Source: Planctomycetota bacterium
GTDB lineage: Bacteria > Planctomycetota > SZUA-567 > H5-PLA8
Direction of reading: 5' to 3'
Length of the DNA stretch: 64,000 nucleotides
NCBI GenBank assembly: GCA_023150555.1
Contig: JAKLKQ010000001.1
Location: 1-64,000 of the forward strand
How positions within the stretch are numbered: the stretch's first letter is position 1; every line of letters starts with the position of its first letter. A program made the translations under genes and the position numbers. A model generated the notes under the pieces. The model saw nothing but the letters and a program-made list of their open reading frames with translations, ran no database searches and was not told where the DNA came from. Shown piece by piece: positions 17,101-25,150 of this stretch.

Positions 17101-20100
17101 CAGCCTGCCTGGCGCTTCTGGTTACGGATCTCAAGATAGTCAAGCCGGGTAGGAAAAGTCCCTCCGCCGATGGTTACGCGCAGTTCTCCGTCGGCCACGG
17201 AAGCCGGCACGTTCCCCAACAGAGTTAGGGCGGGCGTAAACCCCTTGGGTGCGCGATCCAGGACCCACTGCCCTTGCACGGCTGCGCGGTCCTGATCGTA
17301 TGCAGCAACCGTACTGCCGATGCCCAAGCTGACATAGTAACTTCCATTGGGGAGACTTGTCTTCCATGTAGCCAATGCCTGGGAAGAGACGGCCGAGTCC
17401 ACCCGCGGATCGGTCTCGCGTTCGTAGGTTTTCGCATTGCCGGTGAGATTGATATCCCACCCGTATTTTCTGCCGGTATCGAACATCCCTCCGGCATCCA
17501 TCAGGTATCCGGGCGGCACCGCGCTGGTGGCTGCCTGGAAATTGACCCCTAGATAGATTACCTCCAGGGGAATCGTGGCGAGATTCGAGTCCAGGAACCC
17601 GTCGTTGGCTTTGAAGGTAAAGCTATCCAACCCCATATAGCCGGCCGACGGCGTGTAGATCAGATTGGGCGCGGTTCCAGAGAGGGTTCCGTGCGCTGGC
17701 GGGACCACGACCGAATAGGTCAGTGGCTCATCTCCTTCGTTCGTGACCTTGAGCTGGATTGCGCGTGGCGTGTTGCGCGTGACCACAAGCGGGACGTCCA
17801 GACCTTGAGCTACCGGAGCGGTTGCCTTGACCTCGATGTTTATAATTCCACTATCCGTAAAGGTCCCATCCGAAACCTTGAACGTAAAGCTGTCCATCCC
17901 CACATAGCCTGCGGCCGGGGTATAGATAAGGTCAGGTGCGGTTCCAGTGAGCGTCCCATGGGTAGACAGTACCGTCACGCTAAAGGTAACGGGTTTGCCG
18001 GAATCCACCCTGGCCTGCAGTGTTATGGGCTTCGGTTTGCCGGGCGTAACGATCACCTTCTGTCCAATCGCCACCGGCTTCGGGTTGTGGCCCTGGAAGA
18101 AGGTCACATAGCCCTTCACGTCGCCCACAACCAGATCCGTCAGACCATCGCCATCCAGGTCGCCTACGCCCAATTGGGCCTCGTTTACGGGTTGGAGCGA
18201 GGGTGCGCTATGGTAGTCGCCAGTTGAGTTTCGATAGTCTTTGTCCGTTCCCACCTTAGCCGGGTCGCCGACAACAATAGGCGTGCCACCTGCATTCAGC
18301 CTGGCAGGGCTGCCGAAAACTGGGCACTTGGACGAACCCACATTCGGGGAGAACCAGACCGTGCCGTCCTGCATGCCGACGAGCAGGTCTTTCCTGCCGC
18401 TTCCGCTCAAGTCCACGGCCACCACGCTCTTGCGCGAACCCACCGGGCTTGCGTTGGAAAGTGTCAGGGTCGGAAAGATACCTAGGGCAGTCGATTGAGG
18501 ATAAAAAAAGCTTCCTTTACACTCATAGGCTCTTGCGGGGATACCGGCGCTACTGGTAAAGGTCAGGATTGTGCCTGGATCCGGTCCATGGTTCATGCGC
18601 GCGCCCAGGAAAACATTCACCAACCCACTTGGCGTGCTCTGCGCGATGTATCTTGCCGTAAACGTGGACCAAACATTGTTATCGCCTGAGATCAGATCGG
18701 GGAACCCGTCGCCATTGATATCCGTAATAAACGGCATGGCGCTCGGCCTTCCGCCGCCGTTATAACCGGTTTTGGGAAGGGTGCTTGAGAGAAGGCACCA
18801 GATCTTTTCGGCAAAGGCGGGAGCTTCGTTTGTGCCCACGTTAAGACAGACCGTGACCCCCCACCGCCGCTGGAATCGTAGCAGCTCCTGATCGCCCCAG
18901 GTCCCCATGACCAGATCCTTCAGGCCATCTGCGTTCCAGTCCACGAACCGCGGCGCGGCACAGGCGGCCTCCCCCCCGCTACAGCTGCATCCTCTTGGGT
19001 CTTGGTTCCGGATCTCCACGCCATTGAGGTAGCTTAGATATTGGAAGCCACTGAAACGGGGCGAGCCCTTTGATCCCTTGTTGAGAAAAAGGGCTATCCG
19101 CCCGTCGGCTTGGCCTACCAATAGATCGGTCAAGCCGTCGTTGTTCCAATCGGCCAGCTCAGGAGCGGCCATGGAAAAAATTTCATACTGACTATTCGCA
19201 AGGTTCCCCTCGCGATTGGCATAGTCGTATCGTCCATTTCGTTCCGATCTCCAGACGCGCAGTGGGGCTGCGCCGTCCATGATGGGTACGCCCGCCTTCA
19301 ACGCCGGAGGAGCGCCAGGCGCGGAGGTACCGACCACATTGATTGCGAGGGTTCCTATTGCACTGTCGATCATCCCGTCGTTCACCTTCCACCTGAAACT
19401 ATCGGCGCCAAGGTAGCCTGGCATCGGGGTGTAGTTCAGTCGCAGGAATGCCGCGCTGGTTACGTCGCCAGCTTTCAGGATGGTAGTGCCATTCTTGAGC
19501 TCGCCTTTGGCTGGCGCTTCGACAAGAATAAAATTCACCGGTTGCGTGACGTCCACATGGGTATAATGCAAGTAGTTGGACACCAGGGTTGTGCTGTCCT
19601 TCAGGACGGTCAGGCTATAGGTTGGATGGGTGACTATCGGCGGGCTGTTGCGATTAACCGTGATGGTGCAGGTAGCTGTTCCAGAACTGGCCACCCCATC
19701 AGACACTTTCCATGTAAAGGCGTCCGTACCCGCGAAACCGGTGTTGGGTGTATACTTCCAATTTGATGGAGAGCTCGTACTGCTGGCGCCGGCATTCAAC
19801 ACCGCCCCATTGTACGTCACCGTGCCATTTACCGGCGGCGTCACCATCGTGAAGGTCTTTACCTGACCACTGTCGGGATCGGAATAACTCAAGTTAAAGA
19901 ATTGATATGTTCCTTCCAACACGCTTATTGCCTGATTATTCGCCACCGGTACGGTGTTTTTCTTGACCGTTATGTTGCAGGTGGCTGTGTTGGAAGTATA
20001 AGTACCATCCGAAACCGTCCATGTAAAAGTATCAATCCCTGAAAAGCCGGCGTTGGGCGTATAGTACCAACCGTTGTCCATGGCAACACCTGTCGGGATG

Positions 20101-20345
20101 GATCTGAATTCGTACGGTACGGTAAAATGGTAGTATTCCAACTTTCCCTTGGTCGGCGCCGTCAACAGTCTGAAGGTATAAGTCCCGGAGGTATCCGGAT
20201 CCGAATAAGCCAGATTGATGTAGATTCTCTGAACCCCTTCACTGATGGTAGTACTCTGGTTGTTGGCGACCGGCGCGGTCGCTGCTAAGGCGGCTCCTGG
20301 CGCAAGCAACAGGCACAGCAGCGCGACTTTTTGAATCGAAAGCAT
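14172..20345 (-). CDS. Giant secreted multidomain surface protein (cadherin-like, FG-GAP, Ig-like, LamG, golvesin-like domains)
   Basis: The ATG at 20345 follows AAAGGAGGAGC and opens a clear signal peptide (MLSIQKVALLCLLLAPGAALA); the ORF-track start at 20423 lies inside the upstream gene. In order: three cadherin-like/Big repeats (~22-338), five FG-GAP/VCBS calcium-binding propeller repeats (~390-740; e.g. DINGDGFPDLISG, DLDGDGLTDLVVG), two more cadherin-like repeats (~758-928), two malectin/CBM-like stretches (~932-1252), a Big2-type Ig domain, a PKD-like domain, three almost identical Ig-like repeats (~1450-1710), a LamG/concanavalin-like domain (~1713-1925) and a C-terminal golvesin-like carbohydrate-binding domain. 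There is no LPxTG or obvious sorting tail. The role is likely adhesion or polysaccharide binding. It is 43 bases downstream of a membrane-tethered sigma factor. Confidence 0.9.
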   Translation of the reverse strand: MLSIQKVALLCLLLAPGAALAATAPVANNQSTTISEGVQRIYINLAYSDPDTSGTYTFRLLTAPTKGKLEYYHFTVPYEFRSIPTGVAMDNGWYYTPNAGFSGIDTFTWTVSDGTYTSNTATCNITVKKNTVPVANNQAISVLEGTYQFFNLSYSDPDSGQVKTFTMVTPPVNGTVTYNGAVLNAGASSTSSPSNWKYTPNTGFAGTDAFTWKVSDGVASSGTATCTITVNRNSPPIVTHPTYSLTVLKDSTTLVSNYLHYTHVDVTQPVNFILVEAPAKGELKNGTTILKAGDVTSAAFLRLNYTPMPGYLGADSFRWKVNDGMIDSAIGTLAINVVGTSAPGAPPALKAGVPIMDGAAPLRVWRSERNGRYDYANREGNLANSQYEIFSMAAPELADWNNDGLTDLLVGQADGRIALFLNKGSKGSPRFSGFQYLSYLNGVEIRNQDPRGCSCSGGEAACAAPRFVDWNADGLKDLVMGTWGDQELLRFQRRWGVTVCLNVGTNEAPAFAEKIWCLLSSTLPKTGYNGGGRPSAMPFITDINGDGFPDLISGDNNVWSTFTARYIAQSTPSGLVNVFLGARMNHGPDPGTILTFTSSAGIPARAYECKGSFFYPQSTALGIFPTLTLSNASPVGSRKSVVAVDLSGSGRKDLLVGMQDGTVWFSPNVGSSKCPVFGSPARLNAGGTPIVVGDPAKVGTDKDYRNSTGDYHSAPSLQPVNEAQLGVGDLDGDGLTDLVVGDVKGYVTFFQGHNPKPVAIGQKVIVTPGKPKPITLQARVDSGKPVTFSVTVLSTHGTLTGTAPDLIYTPAAGYVGMDSFTFKVSDGTFTDSGIINIEVKATAPVAQGLDVPLVVTRNTPRAIQLKVTNEGDEPLTYSVVVPPAHGTLSGTAPNLIYTPSAGYMGLDSFTFKANDGFLDSNLATIPLEVIYLGVNFQAATSAVPPGYLMDAGGMFDTGRKYGWDINLTGNAKTYERETDPRVDSAVSSQALATWKTSLPNGSYYVSLGIGSTVAAYDQDRAAVQGQWVLDRAPKGFTPALTLLGNVPASVADGELRVTIGGGTFPTRLDYLEIRNQKRQAGWATFVTEDSTTQGNWKGRYGTDGHWIVNNSKKLPNYASNFDPYVIYKIAGYTWADPSTDARALQHAWDINPARIASGWAASTTGDNILLNLKLHDGLTHRVAVYFLDWGGDNTRSQRVEVVDGEDPTMVLDSRAMASFVGGKYLVWDLKGHVLVRLSSINKTARASAVFFGATNSANPPVLTTILLTPGSASVTAGSTQQFAAMAKDQYGANLSPQPAFTWAASGGGTINSAGLFTAGAAAGGPYTVTASAGGKNGQGSVTVTVPDTNSPPVIESAPWASPNPVTLPSSTSVNVVANDPDSGPAALTYTWSKVSGPGTVIFSPNGTASSSVSTATFGTAGIYTLRVGVSDGAATVTGDVTVSVNAALIAPAITTQPASVAVTAGQAATFNVTATGTAPLSYQWRKNGTAISGATNSSYTTPATTTADHGALFSVVVSNSAGSVTSANATLTVNSAAVAPAITSQPVSVAVTAGQAATFNVTATGTAPLSYQWRKNGVNIANATSAGYTTPVTTAADSGALFSVVVSNSAGSVTSSNATLTVRVMPAITTQPASVAVTAGQNATFNVTATGTAPLSYQWRKNGTAIAGATNSSYTTPATTTADHGALFSVVVSNSAGSVTSANATLTVTSSPASAALAAYLKLDESGGTVAMDSSGNGRNGTLSGGPAWAAGKIDGGLAFDEVDDRVALADFNYAPSGSFSLAFWFNVPSNGGAAYKYLFSHGGVGTPNSLNVYLFEGAQGTSPVILRTCLMDADDTLQVEALDVSLPLADGQWHHYALAVNSAGSTIYVDGVARKTSAKGGGSFNPAGNILLGARNDLDPARFFGGRLDDLRLYAGTLSAGDVIAIMAPLVVDNKDGNTSRTGTWSVSAGANPYAGESLYSDLGGTFRWTPAVTAAGTYEVYAWWTYHANRSTTVPYRIAHVGSVATVTVNQRDSTLGGKWVLLGSWTFNAGTAAYVEVSSENGQASADAVRLVRK
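15223..15995 (-). repeat. Three near-identical tandem Ig-domain repeats at DNA level
   Basis: Three copies of an ~88-codon unit lie within the surface-protein gene. The first and third share long identical blocks: ACCGTCAGCGTTGCGTTGGC begins at 15223 and again at 15748, with only scattered changes. The low divergence suggests recent duplication or gene conversion and makes copy-number change by recombination likely. Confidence 0.85.
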
Positions 20346-20388
20346 GGATGCTCCTCCTTTGTAATTCGAGGCGACAGCGCTTTTTCGA

Positions 20389-22002
20389 CTACTTGCCCGC
20401 ATCGCCTTCAAGCGGCCGTGCAAGGGTTCTGGGTGCTATTGCTTGCTGCTTGTTCAAGCGAACGCGCTTGAGGTTGAATGCTTTTGCGCATCGATCGATG
20501 TCACCGAAAGGCTCCGGAATGTCTTCCTTCCTTATTTCGCGTACCTCAATTTCCGTTACGATGCAGCCTGTTGCGCCAATCGTAAGAAATGGCAGTATCT
20601 CTAGCCCTTCATCAAATTGATCAATGACGACACCCATCCGCTTGGCTCGCGATCCGCTCCAATATGCCGTGGATGACCATGTGCCTTCTCCTACCAGGTA
20701 GTTAACTGTTTCGATTGGACCGCCATTCTTATGAACAAAGAATTCGCCGCGAAAGGAAGTTATTGCTTCAGGCGTCTGCCGTACTCCCCACCCGGCGTTC
20801 AAGTTCAGGACATTGCCTGGCTTCAGGGGAAGCTGATAAGCGTGAATGACCACCTCCCAGCTAAGACCTCTGGGAACAGCCAACGGGAGCCGCATGCAAG
20901 ACCTTGAGCCGGACTGGGCAGCCAACATGCCGGCGGGGCGGCCGTCCTCTGCCGGCATCCACTTCCACGCGGAACCGTATTCCTCGATTCCGGGAAGCGG
21001 CCCCTCCGAGAAGCGCCATCGTCGATGGATCGACCCCACAGCACCTTTCGCCTGTTCAATCGGTTGAGTTTCTTGAACCTCCACTGGCGTTTGGGCTCTT
21101 GGCTCGTCTTGGGAGTCCGACTTCGTCAGCCAGACGGCACCTGCCCCGGCTGCGACGGCCACGACAGCCGCAAGAATCAGGTTCTTGCTGGCGCCAGGAG
21201 CAACCCTGCGGCTAAAGTTCTGGGATACACGCCTGCTGATTTCCTGGGCAGAGTCCGCCGCGTCGCCGATGCGCTCCAATATCTTCTCGCACATTCCAGC
21301 AGGCACCGGCTGCCCGCTTAGCAACGCTTCATTCAGCATCTCAGGCGCAAGCCCAGGTGCTGCCGCAGCGAAACCCGCACCGGCCAAGGCCGAACGAAGA
21401 TGATCGAGCGCCTCGCGAAGACGCAGGCTCACCGTGGTCTGCGGAATCTCCAACAAGTCCGTAATTTCACTTTGGCTCAGATTGGCGCCGAAATACAACG
21501 TGACGATCTCTCGCGTGCGCACGGGCAATCGGCCGACTTCCCGGCGCAGTGCTTCCCTCAGCTCGAGGTGCTCCATTTTGTCGACCTTCTCATCTCCCGG
21601 CAGGCGGGCGTGCTTCAGGCTATCGTCATCCAAAATCATTTCGTGCATCCTTTTTCGCTTTAATACGCGAAGGCTTTCGTTGGCAACGGTTCGCAGTATC
21701 CAGGCACGCGGGTTTTCATCGCGACATGATTTGGCATGGCGCCATATGCGGATCATCGCGCTCTGCACGGCTTCTTCAGCCATGCCGGCATTCCGAGTGA
21801 AGTGCAGGGCAAGGTTGTAGGCAGGTCCCGAGACGCGCTCATAAAGCTCCCTGAACGCGGAATGGTCGCGGTCCTCTGCTATACGCCTCAGGATCTCAAG
21901 TTCACCTTCTGGCCCTATTGCGCTCACACGCACCTTGCCTCTCCGGTACTGGGAATTCACCGTGGATGCCTTTGTTGATTCCTCCTCCTTCACCAGGCCC
22001 AT
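20389..22002 (-). CDS. ECF-type sigma factor fused to a transmembrane segment and extracytoplasmic domain
   Basis: The N-terminal half is a sigma-70 family factor. Region 2 has EEAVQSAMIRIWRHAKSCRDE, and region 4 has a helix-turn-helix SQSEITDLLEIPQTTVSLRLREAL. After a linker comes one hydrophobic segment (NLILAAVVAVAAGAGAVWL) and then ~240 residues that would lie outside the cytoplasm, with a beta-sandwich-like pattern (SWEVVIHAYQLPLKPGNVLNL). The downstream surface protein is 43 bases away, so they are probably co-transcribed. The start is uncertain: the ORF opens at 22110, an ATG is at 22002, and a GTG further in with a GGAGAGG site is also possible. The same architecture recurs at 35994-37457. 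Confidence 0.85.
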   Translation of the reverse strand: MGLVKEEESTKASTVNSQYRRGKVRVSAIGPEGELEILRRIAEDRDHSAFRELYERVSGPAYNLALHFTRNAGMAEEAVQSAMIRIWRHAKSCRDENPRAWILRTVANESLRVLKRKRMHEMILDDDSLKHARLPGDEKVDKMEHLELREALRREVGRLPVRTREIVTLYFGANLSQSEITDLLEIPQTTVSLRLREALDHLRSALAGAGFAAAAPGLAPEMLNEALLSGQPVPAGMCEKILERIGDAADSAQEISRRVSQNFSRRVAPGASKNLILAAVVAVAAGAGAVWLTKSDSQDEPRAQTPVEVQETQPIEQAKGAVGSIHRRWRFSEGPLPGIEEYGSAWKWMPAEDGRPAGMLAAQSGSRSCMRLPLAVPRGLSWEVVIHAYQLPLKPGNVLNLNAGWGVRQTPEAITSFRGEFFVHKNGGPIETVNYLVGEGTWSSTAYWSGSRAKRMGVVIDQFDEGLEILPFLTIGATGCIVTEIEVREIRKEDIPEPFGDIDRCAKAFNLKRVRLNKQQAIAPRTLARPLEGDAGK

Positions 22003-22401
22003 GGTATAATCCCCAGCAGTTATAGCCAATTGACCCCACCATGAATCCGCCTTAGCAAGAAAATGGATGGAATCTTGGGGATTCCTCCTGCTCATTGGGT
22101 GTCGAGCCATCCAGCTAGAGATGCAGATAGTCTATCGTGCCATTCGTAGAAGCTTGGCGCCGCCCTCATATCAATTGATCTGAAAACCACGGGAAGAGAG
22201 GTACTGAAACAGCCACTAAATTGCCCCGGGTCAGCCGGAAAGCATCGCCCGCCCCTAACAATAGCTGACGAGGCAATGGTTTGGCAGAAGTGCCAGTACT
22301 TCATCAGCGAAGAGGCTTGTCCAGGAAATGGCGAGACGTAAAGTGAGCGGCAATGGGGCTCTTGAATCGGCACATCGTCAGTCAACCAGGAAATTCTGGG
22401 T
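22003..22401. other. Intergenic region upstream of the tethered sigma factor
   Basis: About 400 bases between the sigma-factor start and the acyltransferase fragment. The short ORFs here are shadows and I see no promoter, hairpin or RNA gene I would defend. If the sigma factor starts further upstream, the left 108 bases belong to it. Confidence 0.4.
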
Positions 22402-22740
22402 GATCTACCTCCACGTGCGCAAGGTGATGAGCCGCGACGGCTTCGTGATCGAGTCAATCCGCGGCACGTGAACTGCTATCGCCGGCTGCTGGGCTTCGTG
22501 CCGCTGGACGAGGCCCGGCCCTGCCCCCGCGTGCTGGGCGCCCCCGGCGTGCTGCTGGCACTGGACTTCGCGCACATCGACGCCGAGGTCGCGCGCCTGG
22601 CCGGCGGACCCGCCGCCGACGTCCGCAGCCTGTACCTCTACTTCCTGCCTGCGGAGGCCGAAGCCCGGGCCGTGGCCTGGCTCAAGACCGCAAAACCCTC
22701 CGCCTCGGACCGGATCCCGCCCCCTGAGAGCAGAATATAA
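22402..22740 (+). pseudogene. Fragment of an N-acyl amino acid synthase (FeeM)-like acyltransferase, frameshifted
   Basis: The plus strand reads ...SRDGFVIE in one frame, then VNPRHVNCYRRLLGF...ARPCPRVLGAPGVLLALDF in the next. That matches the conserved core of FeeM/long-chain acyltransferase proteins (E-VNPRH-x4-Y-RR-LGF, PRV-AP-VLL-LD). Inserting one base after the Glu codon near 22452 would join the frames, so a one-base deletion is likely. Only the C-terminal third of a normal protein is left. The ORF track shows just the second part (22468-22740). Family recognition is from motif memory. Confidence 0.55.
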
Positions 22741-22844
22741 GAGTTTGTGAGACAAGAGGTTATGATCCCGTCATTAAGATTCCTCAAGAAGGGCGTGCCG
22801 ATGCCCCGATTGCTTGGATATGGCATGATAGAAGGGGCGAACAG

Positions 22845-23369
22845 ATGGCCGTGGCTGCCGACATCCATCCTGCAAGAGAATCTGCCTTGGTACAGCGGGC
22901 TGCTCTTTCCGACCTCGACGACGCCGCGCTGCTAGTGGCCGTCGCCACTAAGCGCAACCGCGCCGCGTACCAGGAACTCTACGTTCGTTACAAGCGCAAG
23001 GCCTATAGCCAGGCCCGTTACCTGGCCGGCAGCAACACGTCCGCCGACGAGGCTTTCCAGGAGGGCATGCTGCGCGTCTGGATCTACGCCAAGTCCTTCA
23101 AGCCCGACGGCAACGCCCGCGCCTGGATCCTGCGCACCGTGGCCCGCGAGGCCCTCAAGAAGGCCAAGGCCGCCCGAAAGGACGATCGCGCCAAGAGCTT
23201 GGACGAATCCATACAGGCCCCGGTGCTGGACGCGCCGGCCGGCCACAACCCCGAACGCGAAGAACTCTTCGCCGGCCTTCGCGATGGGCTGGAACGCCTC
23301 GCCCCCGGCCTCCGCCGCCTGGTGCTGCTGTACTATGTCGCGGGCCTGACGCAGCAGGAGAAGCCCTGA
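22845..23369 (+). CDS. ECF sigma factor lacking region 4 (truncated)
   Basis: Residues 25-105 are a clear sigma-70 region 2 (YQELYVRYKRKAYSQARYL, DEAFQEGMLRVWIYAKSF, WILRTVAREAL). The protein then reaches LRRLVLLYYVAGLTQQE, the first helix of region 4, and stops two codons later (KP). The DNA-binding half of region 4 is missing, so promoter -35 recognition should be lost. The sequence at the break (CAGGAG) can serve as the ribosome site of the next small ORF, consistent with a deletion that fused the gene to that leader. It is either a pseudogene or an atypical partial sigma. Confidence 0.7.
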   Translation: MAVAADIHPARESALVQRAALSDLDDAALLVAVATKRNRAAYQELYVRYKRKAYSQARYLAGSNTSADEAFQEGMLRVWIYAKSFKPDGNARAWILRTVAREALKKAKAARKDDRAKSLDESIQAPVLDAPAGHNPEREELFAGLRDGLERLAPGLRRLVLLYYVAGLTQQEKP

Positions 23370-23370
23370 G

Positions 23371-23565
23371 ATGAAACGCCCGACCGTCCGAACCGCCGCC
23401 CTGCCCGACGCCTCGCCTCTTTCCGCGCGCCGGCGTGCCAAGCTGCTGGCCGGATGCGCGATTCTCGAAGGGACCGACTTGAGCGTCTGCGTGCACCCGC
23501 AGTGGCTGGCCCTGACCCTGATCGCGAGCGCGTGGCTGACCGCCAGCGCCTTCTTCGTGGGCTAG
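23371..23565 (+). CDS. Small hypothetical membrane protein
   Basis: A 64-residue ORF whose ATG comes one base after the truncated sigma-factor stop, with AGGAG 12 bases upstream. The N-terminal half is polar and Arg-rich; the C-terminal 18 residues (WLALTLIASAWLTASAFF) form one hydrophobic helix. No family is recognised. It might be the residue of a larger sigma-associated membrane protein. The stretch from here to 23815 contains nothing I can support. Confidence 0.35.
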   Translation: MKRPTVRTAALPDASPLSARRRAKLLAGCAILEGTDLSVCVHPQWLALTLIASAWLTASAFFVG

Positions 23566-23815
23566 CCAGCCGGTCCGGAACGACCCGCCTCGATTTAATC
23601 CAAGAAAATAGACGCTCAATTCGAACATCACCATATGATCCTCGCTCGACTGATCCTGTGGCTTTCAACCGAGCAGGGCTTGATCAATTTTCGGTGACTC
23701 CGGTTTCGTGATGCACAAAAGTATCATCTGCGGACACTACGACATGGGAACGTACGGGAAATGTCCGGCGGACGCACTTTATCTCGGTTTGGCCGTCACC
23801 CAGATCGATATTGAT

Positions 23816-24964
23816 TCAATTGCCGTAGTCACGACTTTTTAATGGACACGCTATTGTCTTTCCAGGAACCCACCGTACGGACTCCTTGACATTCAGAATG
23901 GGCCTCCTTGGCTCCTTTAGGAGAAAAACAGCTCTTTTTCCCATCGAGTAGAAATCAATCCTAGCAGCCGAAACATCTTGCGCTTGGGTAGCAAGCGCAC
24001 CTACTCCGGCAATGCTCAAGTCCCGGGGAACCGAAATCCCAATCTCCCTGGCTACCCCTATTAAGGTTGCGCCGATCCCGTCGCTGGCAACAAAGGCCGC
24101 TGTAAATCGCGGCTTAGTTTGAAGCAACCGCACAAGGGAAGGCTGGTCTCGCAGATCAGGTACTATGTTGAATATGGCATTGCGGCCAAGCGTTAACCCA
24201 GCCTCCCGAAGCGCGAGGGCAAACCCCGATTGCCTTGCGCGATCGTCCGGATCAACATCGCCATAATGTGAAAGGATATGTCTCACGCATGCAATGCGCC
24301 TATGCCCGGATTCGACAAGGCGTTGGGTGGCAATGTAGCCGGCAGCTTGGTTGTCTGCGCTTACCGAATGCACGGCGTAGCCGGTCGCGTCCTGGTCAGC
24401 AAGCACGACGGGTATGGATAGCTTCGCGTATTGCCGGATCAAATTTTGCCTAATCGTTCCAGTAACGACGATCCCACGCATGGCATGATGCAGAAATCCC
24501 TTGGGGAGGGAAGATCGGAACATGCCGTCGTGACAAATCATCAATGGCGCCTCAATCCGCGATACGCCAGCTTCTATACCCAGTTGGAGATCCCTAAAGT
24601 AGGCATTACGCTGTCGGAGGTCCAGCCTGTTTGGGAGAACTTCCAAAACGATCCGTGCCGGCGAGGGCTCTGCAGCCCCGAGGGTCTGCACAATTAGCCG
24701 TCGCTTGGCCGATGGCATAAGGCGGCCTTCGCTTCGCAATACATCCACAGCCAGTTGAATTACCTTCAGGCCAACGCCTAGTTCAGATGCAAGATGACGC
24801 ATGGACGGCATCGTCATGCCTTCCGGCCAGGCGCCACTCGAGATGCAGTCATGCAACTTGTCGACTACTTCCAGATATACCGGCCGAGATCGGACAGGCC
24901 GACCAAGAGATGAGCGTACCCTAGCCACGTCTCGGATTATATCCTCAATGCCAAGAGGATACAA
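23816..24964 (-). CDS. GntR-LacI hybrid transcriptional regulator
   Basis: The N-terminal ~75 residues form a GntR-type winged helix (SGAWPEGMTMPSMRHLASELGVGLKVIQLAVDVL). The remaining ~270 residues form a LacI/periplasmic-binding-protein-like sensor domain with MRGIVVTGT, SVSADNQAAGYIATQRLVESGHRRIACV and AAFVASDGIGATLIGVAREIG. This arrangement typically senses sugars or sugar-derived ligands. It diverges from the kelch-like secreted-protein gene at 25151 and may regulate it, but I see no clear operator. The ORF start is a TTG with a poor ribosome site; a GTG at 24928 is an alternative. Confidence 0.85.
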   Translation of the reverse strand: MYPLGIEDIIRDVARVRSSLGRPVRSRPVYLEVVDKLHDCISSGAWPEGMTMPSMRHLASELGVGLKVIQLAVDVLRSEGRLMPSAKRRLIVQTLGAAEPSPARIVLEVLPNRLDLRQRNAYFRDLQLGIEAGVSRIEAPLMICHDGMFRSSLPKGFLHHAMRGIVVTGTIRQNLIRQYAKLSIPVVLADQDATGYAVHSVSADNQAAGYIATQRLVESGHRRIACVRHILSHYGDVDPDDRARQSGFALALREAGLTLGRNAIFNIVPDLRDQPSLVRLLQTKPRFTAAFVASDGIGATLIGVAREIGISVPRDLSIAGVGALATQAQDVSAARIDFYSMGKRAVFLLKEPRRPILNVKESVRWVPGKTIACPLKSRDYGN

Positions 24965-25150
24965 AAGGAATCATGTTAACGATTTGGAGATGGTGTTGCT
25001 CCGCTAAGGTGTATATCAAATCGAAACAGGCTGCGTCGTAATCAAACTGGAGAAGTCCATATGTCGCTCGGTCAGCGGAGTACATTCAGTTCTAGGCTTA
25101 AGCGGCCAAGTAAGGCTGTCTCCCGCAAGAGTTGGGGAAAGGAGCAGGGG

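Noticed and set aside
24965-25150. Operator for the GntR-LacI regulator
   Set aside because: The intergenic region has only short palindromes (GTTAAC, CATATG) that are expected by chance.
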